From: Oceanobacillus sp. HTM 045
Lineage (GTDB): Bacteria; Pseudomonadota; Alphaproteobacteria; Rhodobacterales; Rhodobacteraceae
Assembly (NCBI GenBank): GCA_009733745.1
Contig: WNWL01000007.1
Location: 248,001-312,000 of the forward strand
Reading direction: 5' to 3'
Length of the DNA: 64,000 bases
In this document: positions 1 to 7,924 of the stretch, piece by piece
Position numbering within the stretch: position 1 is the first letter of the stretch
Layout: every line of letters starts with the position of its first letter
The notes under the pieces: generated by a model
Told to the model about the DNA's origin: nothing
Database searches by the model: none
The model's input: only the letters and a program-made list of their open reading frames with translations
Made by a program: the position numbers and the translations under genes

Positions 1-905
1 ATCGCGGCCTGGAACGGCCCCTTGTCCGCGATGTCGTTGACCACGACACCGGCGGCGACCACCTTGGCCCGGCTCGCGGCCTCGCGCTCGGCCCAGAGCT
101 CGCGCTGCAGCGCCGCCGATTCCACCGCGGCCTCGCGCACCGCCGCCTTCATCTCGTCCGACAGGGCATTGAAGATGTCGGCGTTGACGCAGATGCACTC
201 GGGAATAATCAGGTGCTGGCTCAGCGAGTAGTAGCCCGCCACCTCGAAATGCCCGGTCGACTCGTAGGAGGGCCAGTTGTTCTCCGCCCCGTCCACGACG
301 CCGGTCTTGAGCGCCTGGTAGACCTCGGCGAAGGCCATCGGCGAGGGGTTGCCGCCAAGCTGCGCGACCATGCCGGAATAGAGGTCGTTGTTCATCACCC
401 GGACCTTCATCCCGGTCAGGTCGTCCGGCACGTTGATCGGCTTGGCGGTGTTGTAGAAGGACCTTGCCCCGGCATCGTACCAGGCGAGCGGGATCAGGCC
501 CTTGGCCTCCATCCCCGCGGCGATCATCGCACCGCCCTCGCCTTCCAGCACCCGGAACATGTGGTCCACGTCCTTGAAGATGAAGGGCAGCGAGACGACG
601 TTGGCCTCCGGCGCGATCGGGCCGATCGGGCCGAGGTTGAAGTTGCCCACCGCCAGGCCGCCGATGCGCACCTGCTCGATCGCGTCCGGCTGGCTGCCGA
701 GCGTGCCGCCGTGGAACATCTTGAGCGTGATCTCGCCGCCGGTCTTCTCGGCGAGAAGCTCGGCGAACTTGTCCATCGCGACGGTGTTGGGATAGCCCTC
801 GACATGGATATTCCAGCCGCGCCACTCGTCCGCCGCGGCTACGCCGGACAGCATCGACAGCGCGGTCACGGCGCCGAAGGCGATCTTCGCAAGATTCTGG
901 TTCAT
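1..905 (-). CDS. TRAP transporter substrate-binding protein, DctP family (3' end beyond window)
   Basis: Periplasmic solute receptor of a tripartite ATP-independent transporter. The reading frame starts at ATG 905 and is still open at base 1, so the C-terminus is outside the window. It begins with a signal peptide (MNQNLAKIAFGAVTALSML, Ala-rich cleavage region before DEW). The DctP fold is visible through the GSQPDAIEQVRIG region, the GMKVRVMNN segment that carries the conserved carboxylate-binding Arg, and GNPSPMAFAEVYQAL followed by VDGAENNW. A ribosome site (GGAGG) lies just upstream. It follows an SDR gene in the same direction by about 80 bases; membrane subunits would be expected to the left. 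The neighbouring KDG-kinase-like gene suggests a sugar acid or uronate ligand, but the sequence alone does not identify it. Confidence 0.9.
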   Translation of the reverse strand, partial: MNQNLAKIAFGAVTALSMLSGVAAADEWRGWNIHVEGYPNTVAMDKFAELLAEKTGGEITLKMFHGGTLGSQPDAIEQVRIGGLAVGNFNLGPIGPIAPEANVVSLPFIFKDVDHMFRVLEGEGGAMIAAGMEAKGLIPLAWYDAGARSFYNTAKPINVPDDLTGMKVRVMNNDLYSGMVAQLGGNPSPMAFAEVYQALKTGVVDGAENNWPSYESTGHFEVAGYYSLSQHLIIPECICVNADIFNALSDEMKAAVREAAVESAALQRELWAEREAASRAKVVAAGVVVNDIADKGPFQAA

Positions 906-985
906 GGTATCCTCCCTGTTGTTTTGTGGTGGTCAGGCGTTGGGGCCGGCGCCGGCCGGCCCCGGACAGTTGGTCGGGAAATCGG

Positions 986-1771
986 TCAGGAGAACAGCGT
1001 CCCCCCGTTGATGTCGATGTTGGCGCCGGTGATGAACGCCGCCTCGTCCGACGCGAGGTAGGCGACGAGGTTCGCCACGTCCTCCGACGTCCCCTCACGC
1101 TTCAGCGGCGTGATGTTGGCGACGTGGCTGCGCACCTCGGGCTTGGTGAAGACGTTGTGGAAGTCGGTGTCGATCATGCCGGGGCAGACCGAGTTGACCC
1201 GGATGTCCGGCCCCAGTTCCTTGGCCAGTCCCCGCGTCATGGTCATCACCGCGCCCTTCGACGCGCCGTAGGCGACCGCGCCCGGCCCGCCCCCGTCACG
1301 CCCGGCCTGGCTGGCCAGCCCGACGATCGCGCCGCCGTTGGTCATGTGCGGCAGCACCGCCTTCACCGCGCGCAGGAAGGAGGTGGCGTTCAGGTCCATC
1401 ACCCGGTTCCAGTGGTCGATCTCCATCTCGGCCACGGTCTTGCGCGCGACCAGCCCGCCGGTGACGTGCACGAGGATGTCCACCGCCCCGCCGAAGGCAG
1501 CCGCGGTCTCGGAAACCAGCGCCGCCACGTCGGCATCCGAGGTCATGTCGCCCTGCTTCGCGAGCGCCCGCCCCCCGGCGGCGGTGATCTCGGCCACCGC
1601 GCTTTCCGCGCCCGCCGAGGAGCTGTGATAGTTGATCGCGACCGCCGCGCCGGCCGCGGCCAGGCGCATCGCGCAGGCCCGTCCAATGTCGCGGCCGCCG
1701 CCGGTCACGATGGCGACCTTGCCCTTCAGTCCGCTCGAGGTGGCGCCGATCTGCCCGGCTGCATCGCTCAT
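986..1771 (-). CDS. SDR family NAD(P)-dependent oxidoreductase
   Basis: Short-chain dehydrogenase of about 261 residues, probably oxidising or reducing a hydroxyl/keto group of a sugar acid. The Rossmann motif ([11 protein letters not shown]), the catalytic YGASK and the PG-x-I-x-T-D segment after the active site are present, and the protein ends in the usual INGG turn. I place the start at ATG 1771, which has GGGAGA upstream; an in-frame codon at 1831 would add about 20 basic residues without a ribosome site. It is first in a leftward operon with the TRAP receptor and diverges from the GntR gene, with an operator-like repeat in its promoter. KduD-like activity is possible but unproven. Confidence 0.9.
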   Translation of the reverse strand: MSDAAGQIGATSSGLKGKVAIVTGGGRDIGRACAMRLAAAGAAVAINYHSSSAGAESAVAEITAAGGRALAKQGDMTSDADVAALVSETAAAFGGAVDILVHVTGGLVARKTVAEMEIDHWNRVMDLNATSFLRAVKAVLPHMTNGGAIVGLASQAGRDGGGPGAVAYGASKGAVMTMTRGLAKELGPDIRVNSVCPGMIDTDFHNVFTKPEVRSHVANITPLKREGTSEDVANLVAYLASDEAAFITGANIDINGGTLFS

Positions 1772-1856
1772 GCCGTCTCCCTTCCGTTCCTTCCGCCGGC
1801 GATGTCGTCCCGACAGCCTGCCGGCCCACATCGCTCAAATTGATTGGGTTGAAATG

Positions 1857-1881
1857 AATACTAGTATCCTAGTATTGTCAA
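1857..1881 (-). promoter_or_regulatory. Promoter -35 and overlapping inverted repeat (likely GntR operator) of the SDR-TRAP operon
   Basis: Bases 1857-1864 (AATACTAG) and 1869-1876 (CTAGTATT) form a perfect 8-base inverted repeat with a 4-base spacer; 1858-1867 is itself a 10-base palindrome. On the minus strand a perfect TTGACA (1881-1876) precedes this repeat, so the repeat fills the -35/-10 spacer. A protein bound there would block the SDR-TRAP promoter. The adjacent GntR/FCD regulator is the obvious candidate. The repeat is seen directly; the binding is inferred. Confidence 0.6.
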
Positions 1882-2023
1882 CAATGGATCGGCGGGGCCA
1901 TTTCGGCGCCACTCGGCGGCGCCACCCGGCGCCATTCCGGGGCGGCAGCGATGCCGCAGGCCGCGCCGGCCCTTTGCACCGCGCTCGCGGATCGGGGAAG
2001 ATGGCCGAAACGAAAGGCGCGAG

Positions 2024-2704
2024 ATGCTCGAGACGACTGAACCGCTGGAACGCCGCACCACCACCGACCTGGTGTTCGACCGGCTGCACGAGGAGATCGT
2101 GTCGCTGAAGCTGCTGCCCGGCACCAAGCTGTCGGAGGCGGAGGTCGCCCGCCGCTTCGGCGTCTCGCGCCAGCCGGTGCGCGACGCCTTTAACCGGCTC
2201 GGCAATCTCGACCTGCTGCTAATCCGCCCGCAGAGGGCCACCGAGGTCCGCGGCTTCTCGATGGAGCGCATCGCCCATGCCCGCTTCGTCCGGCTGGCGG
2301 TGGAACTGGAGGTGATCCGCCACGCCTGCACGCTCTGGGACGACGAGCGCGCCGCCGAACTGGAGCGGAACCTCGACCAGCAGCAGCAGGCGATCGAGGC
2401 GGGCCAGCCCGACCGCTTCCATGCGCTAGATCGCGAGTTCCACGAGTTGATCTGCGAGCTCGGCGGCTGCCCCCTCGCCATCGAGACGATCGGCGAATGC
2501 AAGCAGAAGGTGGACCGGCTCTGCACCCTCGGCCTCGGCCGGCAGCGCGCGGCCGCGACCCTGCTGGAGGATCACCGCAAGCTCGCCCGCGCGCTGGCCG
2601 ACCGCGCGCCCGAGGCCGCCACCTCCATCGCCCGCGAGCACCTCGCCCGGCTCGACGAGGTCATCGCCGCAATCCGCGACAGCCATTCCGGGTATTTCGA
2701 GTGA
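2024..2704 (+). CDS. GntR family transcriptional regulator, FCD (FadR) subfamily
   Basis: DNA-binding regulator of 226 residues. The N-terminal winged helix contains LKLLPGTKLSEAEVARRFGVSRQPV, the standard GntR helix-turn-helix. The C-terminal all-helical FCD domain carries a metal/ligand-binding pattern around RFHALDREFHELI. It diverges from the SDR-TRAP operon and its end overlaps the kinase start in the sequence GTGA, so the two are translationally coupled. It probably senses a sugar acid or a KDG-type intermediate and acts at the inverted repeat at 1857-1876. Confidence 0.93.
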   Translation: MLETTEPLERRTTTDLVFDRLHEEIVSLKLLPGTKLSEAEVARRFGVSRQPVRDAFNRLGNLDLLLIRPQRATEVRGFSMERIAHARFVRLAVELEVIRHACTLWDDERAAELERNLDQQQQAIEAGQPDRFHALDREFHELICELGGCPLAIETIGECKQKVDRLCTLGLGRQRAAATLLEDHRKLARALADRAPEAATSIAREHLARLDEVIAAIRDSHSGYFE

Positions 2705-3651
2705 CCCCTCCCCCGACGCCCCGCCACGACCAGGCACGTCTCGACCTGATCTGCCTCGGCGAGCCGATGATCGAGTTCAACGCCCAGCCCGACGGCCGCT
2801 GGCTCTACGGTTTCGGCGGCGATGTCTCCAACGTCGCCGTCGCCGCCGCGCGGCAGGGCGCTCGGGTCGGCATGGCGACCCGGATCGGCGCCGACAGCTT
2901 CGGCGACGACCTGATGGGCCTCTGGGCGGAAGAAGGCGTCGACACCGCCTGCGTCGAACGCGACGACGCCGCCCCCACCGGCATCTACTTCGTGCGCCAC
3001 GGGCCGGACGGACACAGCTTCGAGTACCGCCGCGCCGGGTCCGCGGCCAGCCTGATGTCGCCGGAGACGCTGCCGCACGAGGCCATCGGGGCCGCGAAGT
3101 GCCTGCACTATTCCGGCATCTCGCAGGCGATCAGCGAAACCGCCCGCGCCGCCTGCGACGCCGCCGCCGAAACGGCGCGCGCGGCCGGCGGGCTGGTCTC
3201 CTACGACCCCAACCTCCGCCTCCGGCTCTGGCCGCTGGAAGAAGCGCGGGAAGTGATCCACCTCTCCGCAGCGCGCTGCGACGTGTTCCTGCCCGGATAC
3301 GACGATGCGCAGCTGCTGACCGGGCTGGACGACGCGGAGAAGATCGCTGCCTTCTATCTCGACATCGGCGCCGGTCTCGTTGCGCTGACGCTGGGCCACG
3401 AGGGCGTGCTGCTCGGCAGCGCCTCCGGCCTCCTCAGGATACCCCCGCCCAAGGCCGCGGCGGTGGACGCCAGCGGCGCCGGCGACTGTTTCGACGGCGC
3501 CTTCCTCGCGCGCCTGCTGGCGGGAGACACGCCGGAGGCCGCGGCCCGCTATGCCGTCACCGCCGCGGCGATCTCGGTCGAGGGATACGGCGCCATCGCC
3601 CCGATCCCTACCGCCGGGCAGGTACGCAGCCGGCAGGCTGCCACCCCCTGA
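2701..3651 (+). CDS. kdgK: PfkB family sugar kinase, probable 2-keto-3-deoxygluconate kinase
   Basis: Carbohydrate kinase of 316 residues. The N-terminal LICLGEPMIEF and GGDVSNVAVAAARQG motifs bind the sugar. The C-terminal DASGAGDCFDGAF is the PfkB signature with the anion hole and the catalytic Asp. GTG 2701 overlaps the TGA of the regulator gene, and no better start is visible. Next to a TRAP receptor, an SDR and a GntR regulator, phosphorylation of 2-keto-3-deoxygluconate (or the galactonate analogue) in a uronate/aldonate pathway is the best guess. PfkB members cannot be told apart reliably by motif, so the symbol is tentative. Confidence 0.85.
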   Translation: MTPPPTPRHDQARLDLICLGEPMIEFNAQPDGRWLYGFGGDVSNVAVAAARQGARVGMATRIGADSFGDDLMGLWAEEGVDTACVERDDAAPTGIYFVRHGPDGHSFEYRRAGSAASLMSPETLPHEAIGAAKCLHYSGISQAISETARAACDAAAETARAAGGLVSYDPNLRLRLWPLEEAREVIHLSAARCDVFLPGYDDAQLLTGLDDAEKIAAFYLDIGAGLVALTLGHEGVLLGSASGLLRIPPPKAAAVDASGAGDCFDGAFLARLLAGDTPEAAARYAVTAAAISVEGYGAIAPIPTAGQVRSRQAATP

Positions 3652-3661
3652 CCGGGCGCGC

Positions 3662-5323
3662 CTACTCCGCGGCCATCGCCGCCCGCGCGCAGAAGCAGCT
3701 CGCCGCGACCCGCCCGTCGGCCCGCGCCAGCGCGAAGTCGAGGCGCTGCTTCAGCAGCCGCGCCTCCGCCGTCTCGCCCGCGCCGCGCCCGTCGAGGCAG
3801 TCGATCAGCCCCCTCAGACTCCAGACATTGTCGGGGTGGATCGTCGCCCGCGAGAGCGTGCCGCCCATGCCGAGATCCTCGCGGTAGACCGCCTCGGCCT
3901 CCTCCAGCCGCCCCTGCTCGAACAGCAGCGCGCCCAGCGCGTGCCGCGTCGGCTGGATCCAGCCCCAAGGCTCGTCATAGGGCAGCGCGTCGTCCAGTTC
4001 GACCGCCCGACGCAGATGCGCGAAGGCGTCCTCGTGGTTGCCCTTCCGATACTCGACCTCCCCGTCCAGCATCGCCTCCGCGACCGCCAGCAGGTCGAGG
4101 CAGGTGTTGTTGTGGAGATACCGGCTTTCCGGCACCGCCCGCTTCGCCTCAAGGAACTCGCCACGCACCGCCTCCGCCTCCGCCACCTCGCCGAGCGCGG
4201 CATGGGCCACGCCCTTCGCGTAGAGCCGCATCGCGTGGGTGACGCAGAACAGCCCCGGCTCCTTCACCGGCGGCAACGCGATGATCTCGCGCCACTTCCC
4301 GAAGCGGATCAGCACATGCTCCTTCATCGAGAAATAGCTCTCGATGAAATCCGCCATCGGCGGCGTCTCGACCCGGAGCAGGTCCTCCGGCGTGGTCTCG
4401 ATCAGCGCCTCCGCCGCCCTGAGCGCCGGTTCGTACTGGCCGAGGAACATCGCGCCGTAGATCGCGAAGTGATAATTGTGGATCCGGTAGGCGGTGTAGA
4501 AATTCATCGCGCCCTCGCGCTCGACGAACTTCAGGTCGGCCTCGACCGCCTTCTCATTCCAGAACAGTGTGTCGCGATAGTCGCCGCAGAGGATGTCGAT
4601 ATGGGTCGGCATGTGGATCAGGTGCCCGGCATCGGGCACCAGCGTCCGCAGCACGTCGCCGGTCTTCAGCGCCCGCTCGGGATGGGGCGACATCTCCATC
4701 AGGTGCACGTGGAGGTGCAGGAGGCCCGGATGCCCCCACGCCTCGGGTCGCTTGAAGAACCGGTCCAGCACCGCCTCGGCCTCGACCGTGCCAGCGCCTT
4801 CGGCGACCGTGCCGGTCTTCAGGTCCCACATCTTCCATGGCGTCACGTTCATGATCGCCTCGACGAAGATGCAGCCGACCTCCATGTCGTCCGGATGCGC
4901 CTCGTAGGCTCCGCGCATCGCATTCATGAAATCGACGTTCCAGGGCACCTGGTCGTCGATCGGGTCGCGCTGCGGGTAGCGGGCGGGAAGCGCCTCGATC
5001 AGCGCCCGCTCGGGCGGCGTGACCCGGTCCACCAGCGCCAGCGCGGCCTGCGTCGCGTCAAAGGCCGTGGCGAGCGCCTGCGCCTTGCCGGCCGGGTCGA
5101 AGTGTCGCCACTCCATGTTGTAGTTCGGCCCGATCGCGTAGGCGACGCCCCAGTGGGCCATGGCGCAGTCCGGATCGTGCTCCAGCGCCTTCGAGAAGCA
5201 CTTGACCGCTTCCTCGTGGCAATACGCGAACGTCCAGACAAGCCCCCGGTCGAACCACCGCTGGGCCTCCTCGCTGGCTGTCGTTACGCTGCGGGAATAC
5301 ACCTCGACGTTGAAGTAGCTCAT
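3662..5323 (-). CDS. Tetratricopeptide-repeat protein of unknown function
   Basis: Protein of about 553 residues made mostly of TPR-like helical repeats (for example AQRWFDRGLVWTFAYCHEEAVKCF near the N-terminus and ALLFEQGRLEEAEAVYRE near the C-terminus). The middle has two His-rich stretches, LLHLHVHLMEM and HLIHMPTHIDIL, which could bind metal or form an active site. No signal peptide is seen, so it is probably cytoplasmic. The start is ATG 5323; an in-frame codon at 5347 is an alternative. It converges on the kinase gene with only about 10 bases between. I recognise the general family but no function. Confidence 0.8.
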   Translation of the reverse strand: MSYFNVEVYSRSVTTASEEAQRWFDRGLVWTFAYCHEEAVKCFSKALEHDPDCAMAHWGVAYAIGPNYNMEWRHFDPAGKAQALATAFDATQAALALVDRVTPPERALIEALPARYPQRDPIDDQVPWNVDFMNAMRGAYEAHPDDMEVGCIFVEAIMNVTPWKMWDLKTGTVAEGAGTVEAEAVLDRFFKRPEAWGHPGLLHLHVHLMEMSPHPERALKTGDVLRTLVPDAGHLIHMPTHIDILCGDYRDTLFWNEKAVEADLKFVEREGAMNFYTAYRIHNYHFAIYGAMFLGQYEPALRAAEALIETTPEDLLRVETPPMADFIESYFSMKEHVLIRFGKWREIIALPPVKEPGLFCVTHAMRLYAKGVAHAALGEVAEAEAVRGEFLEAKRAVPESRYLHNNTCLDLLAVAEAMLDGEVEYRKGNHEDAFAHLRRAVELDDALPYDEPWGWIQPTRHALGALLFEQGRLEEAEAVYREDLGMGGTLSRATIHPDNVWSLRGLIDCLDGRGAGETAEARLLKQRLDFALARADGRVAASCFCARAAMAAE

Positions 5324-5512
5324 CACGACCCCCGTTACGTGACTCACCCATCAGGCGCGCGGAGGATAGCAGAACTGGCGCCGAGGCGCATCGCCCGTGG
5401 CCACGTCCGGAAAAAAGCACCGGCGCACCGACAATCCTCGGGAGCGCGCAACGGGGCTTGGCGGCGCGGCCAAGCGCCGAGAACCTCGACGGACCGCTCG
5501 GCGCAAAGCGCC

Positions 5513-6427
5513 TCAGTCTTCCGCCTTGGACTGAAGCTCCAGCAGGCTCTCCACGAAGGCGTCAAGCAGCAGCGTCCTCGTGGTGCCCCGACGGAGAATG
5601 AGCGTGAACCGGCTGTCCGTCTGAATCACCTCCGGTAACAGCGGGCGCATTTTCTTCCGGCCAACCCAAATCGACGCGTAATGATCAGGCAGGAATCCCA
5701 GGTACTTGCCCGTCAAGATCAGCATCGCGAGACTTTCCATGTGGAACGCCTTGGACACCGCCGTAAGTCGCAGCGAGAATTTCTCACCCTCTGCTTCCGC
5801 GACATACGCCCGGCCCGCGAAGGGCGCCGCCTCGACATCGGAATGGTTAATATCCGCGTCCGGCCGCCCGAACAGCGGATGTTCCCGGGCACAGTACAAG
5901 TGCAGCCTTTCAAGGTAGATCGGGATGTACTCGAAGATTGGCAGCTGCCGGTAAAACGCGCCTATCGCGGCATCCAGCCTGCCATCGACCATTGCTTTCT
6001 CGAGCTCATTGGGTGCCATGACCGAAAGGTTGATCGAGACATCCCTGCCCCGGTCCTTCACCGCGCTCAATGCATCGACGAGACGGGAGGCTGGGTTGGT
6101 CACGGTGTTGTCGACAACACCGACGCGCAGCTCACCCGACAGGCGGCCCTGGACGCTGTTGACCTCGGCGCGGAAATCTTCCGTTGCCGCGAAGAGCTGG
6201 AGGCAGGCTCTGTATACGCTTTGCCCTTCCGCGGTCAGCGAGAAGCCAGCTCTCCCGCGTCGGCACAGGCGCATCCCGAGGCGCGCCTCTAGCTCCGCCA
6301 TTCGCGTGCTGATCGTGGATGGGCTCACGTTGAGGGCAATCTGCGCAGCCGTGAAGCCCCCACACTCCACGACACTGACGAAGAGGCGCAGCAAGCGGAG
6401 ATCGACATCGTCGGAGTGAGTCAGCAC
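5513..6427 (-). CDS. LysR family transcriptional regulator
   Basis: Regulator of 304 residues. The N-terminal winged HTH (LRLFVSVVECGGFTAAQIALNVSPSTIS, then RLGMRLCRRGRAGFSLTAEG) is typical. The C-terminal periplasmic-binding-like effector domain begins near GELRVGVVDN and contains GRLDAAIGAF. It is divergent from the ABC transporter operon starting at 6729, the usual LysR arrangement, so it probably controls that operon in response to the transported compound or a product. Confidence 0.92.
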   Translation of the reverse strand: MLTHSDDVDLRLLRLFVSVVECGGFTAAQIALNVSPSTISTRMAELEARLGMRLCRRGRAGFSLTAEGQSVYRACLQLFAATEDFRAEVNSVQGRLSGELRVGVVDNTVTNPASRLVDALSAVKDRGRDVSINLSVMAPNELEKAMVDGRLDAAIGAFYRQLPIFEYIPIYLERLHLYCAREHPLFGRPDADINHSDVEAAPFAGRAYVAEAEGEKFSLRLTAVSKAFHMESLAMLILTGKYLGFLPDHYASIWVGRKKMRPLLPEVIQTDSRFTLILRRGTTRTLLLDAFVESLLELQSKAED

Positions 6428-6728
6428 TCGATTTACCTATGAGAATCCAAAAGTAAGCTTCACTAATTTGATATTTACACGATGTTGACCTGCGTGCAAT
6501 CGTCGCATCGCTACCACGCCTTGAGCGTCGGCGAACCGGCGGATCCTGGCAGACGGCAGGCGCAACGAACGCCGCTTGAAACGATCATCAGGGGAGAGCG
6601 ATCGGGATGGGGGGCTCGTTCTGAACCAGTACAGCCGCGCTCCGATGGCACAGTCGGACCGGCAAATTCTGTGACAGCGACAGGGCCAATCCACTTTGCA
6701 AAACAAGCGCAAGTAGAGGACACAAAAA
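6428..6728. other. Divergent intergenic region between the LysR gene and the first ABC operon
   Basis: About 300 bases without a credible gene. The part next to the LysR start is AT-rich (around 6440-6480, containing AATTTGATATTT) and is the likely regulator binding and promoter region. A TTGACC at about 6485 could be a -35 box, but I see no convincing -10. The first ABC gene has a weak purine-rich stretch (AGAGG) about 10 bases before its ATG. Confidence 0.5.
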
Positions 6729-7793
6729 ATGCAGAAAACAGGGTTGAACGCGGTACTTTCGATCGCAAGCATGTTTGCACTTGGGTCTGTTGACGGCGCC
6801 CTCGCCGAAGATGTTCTGCGAATTGTGAACAACGGCGGCTCCGTCGCGGAAGCATCGCGCGCCGCCTGGTACGAACCCTATTCCGCAGCTCGTGGCGTCA
6901 AGATCATCGAGGACTCCTGGAGCCAGGAATACGCCCGGCTCAGAACTCAGATCGAGACGGGCGACATCCAATGGGACGTCGTCGAGATCACGCTGAACCA
7001 CATGTCCCTTGCCTGCGAGGAGGGCTTCATCGAGCGCGTCGACTGGTCCCAGTATCTCGACCCTGCCGACTTCGAAGCTGCCGGTGGCGTTTCCGATTGC
7101 GCCGTCCCGATCATGAGCGTGGTCGGAGGTCTGGCCTACGACGCCGATGTCTTCGGCGACAACCCGCCGAAGTCCTGGGCCGATTTCTGGGACGTGGAAA
7201 CCTGGCCCGGAAAGCGTGGCCTGCTGTTCCGCGCGAGCACCCTCGAGATCGCGCTGATGGCGGACGGCGTGCCGCCCGATCAGATCATCGCGACGCTTTC
7301 GACGCCTGAAGGCATCGACCGGGCGTTCGCCAAGCTGGACGAGATCAAGGATCATATCCACTGGTGGAAGAGTGGCGCCGAGTCCGTACAGATCCTCGCG
7401 ACCGGAGAGGTCGCCATGGCATATGTCTGGAACGGCCGTGTCGCAAACCTCAACAAGACCGAGAACAGGAACTTCCAGTACGCTTTCGAGGCCGGCTTCG
7501 TGCTTGGAAACCAGTTCCTCGCGGTGATGGGTGGCACGCCGAACCGTGATCGGGCGATCGACTTCATCGTCTACGCGTCATCGGCCGAGCCGCTCGCGGC
7601 ATTCTCGAACATCATGCGCTATGGGCCTCCGAATGCGCGTGCGCTCGACTTCGTCGATCCCGAACTGCTCGAAACCCTCCCGAGCAAGCATATGGACAAG
7701 GCCTATATCCAGGGCGGCGACGCGTATGTTCAGTTCTGGATCGACAATCTCGAAACCCTGACCCAGCGCCTCGCCACCTGGGCAGCACAGTAA
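6729..7793 (+). CDS. ABC transporter substrate-binding protein, PotD-like (first set)
   Basis: Periplasmic receptor of 354 residues with a signal peptide (basic start, hydrophobic core LNAVLSIASMFALG, cleavage near ALAED). The mature part starts with VLRIVNNGGSV and continues as a family-1/PotD-type receptor (WDVVEI, PKSWADFWD, VAMAYVWNGR). It resembles receptors for polyamines, opines and similar cationic compounds. It heads an operon with two permeases, an amidohydrolase and an ATPase. A strong hairpin after its stop would let it be made in excess over the membrane subunits. The ligand cannot be assigned from sequence. Confidence 0.9.
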   Translation: MQKTGLNAVLSIASMFALGSVDGALAEDVLRIVNNGGSVAEASRAAWYEPYSAARGVKIIEDSWSQEYARLRTQIETGDIQWDVVEITLNHMSLACEEGFIERVDWSQYLDPADFEAAGGVSDCAVPIMSVVGGLAYDADVFGDNPPKSWADFWDVETWPGKRGLLFRASTLEIALMADGVPPDQIIATLSTPEGIDRAFAKLDEIKDHIHWWKSGAESVQILATGEVAMAYVWNGRVANLNKTENRNFQYAFEAGFVLGNQFLAVMGGTPNRDRAIDFIVYASSAEPLAAFSNIMRYGPPNARALDFVDPELLETLPSKHMDKAYIQGGDAYVQFWIDNLETLTQRLATWAAQ

Positions 7794-7802
7794 AGATCAG
7801 TC

Positions 7803-7842
7803 AACCCGCCGGACGTCTCCACCGATAGACGCCCGGCGGGTT
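7803..7842 (+). terminator. Stem-loop between receptor and permease genes (attenuating hairpin)
   Basis: Arms 7803-7812 (AACCCGCCGG) and 7833-7842 (CCGGCGGGTT) are perfectly complementary, and the inner GTCT/AGAC (7815-7818 and 7827-7830) extends the stem. It lies 10 bases after the receptor stop and has no long T run. Hairpins at this position commonly stabilise receptor mRNA or partly terminate transcription, giving more receptor than permease. Confidence 0.65.
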
Positions 7843-7924
7843 CGGACTGTGCTGCACGGTTGCAGGAGTCAGAGCAATTTTCAGTCTGAAAGCCACCGAT
7901 CGCTCGAGGCGACTCCGCCGACAA

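Noticed and set aside
3551-5638. Long rightward open frame of about 695 codons
   Set aside because: It is antisense to the TPR gene; its translation is Arg- and His-rich without any domain, the usual result of a high-GC gene read backwards.
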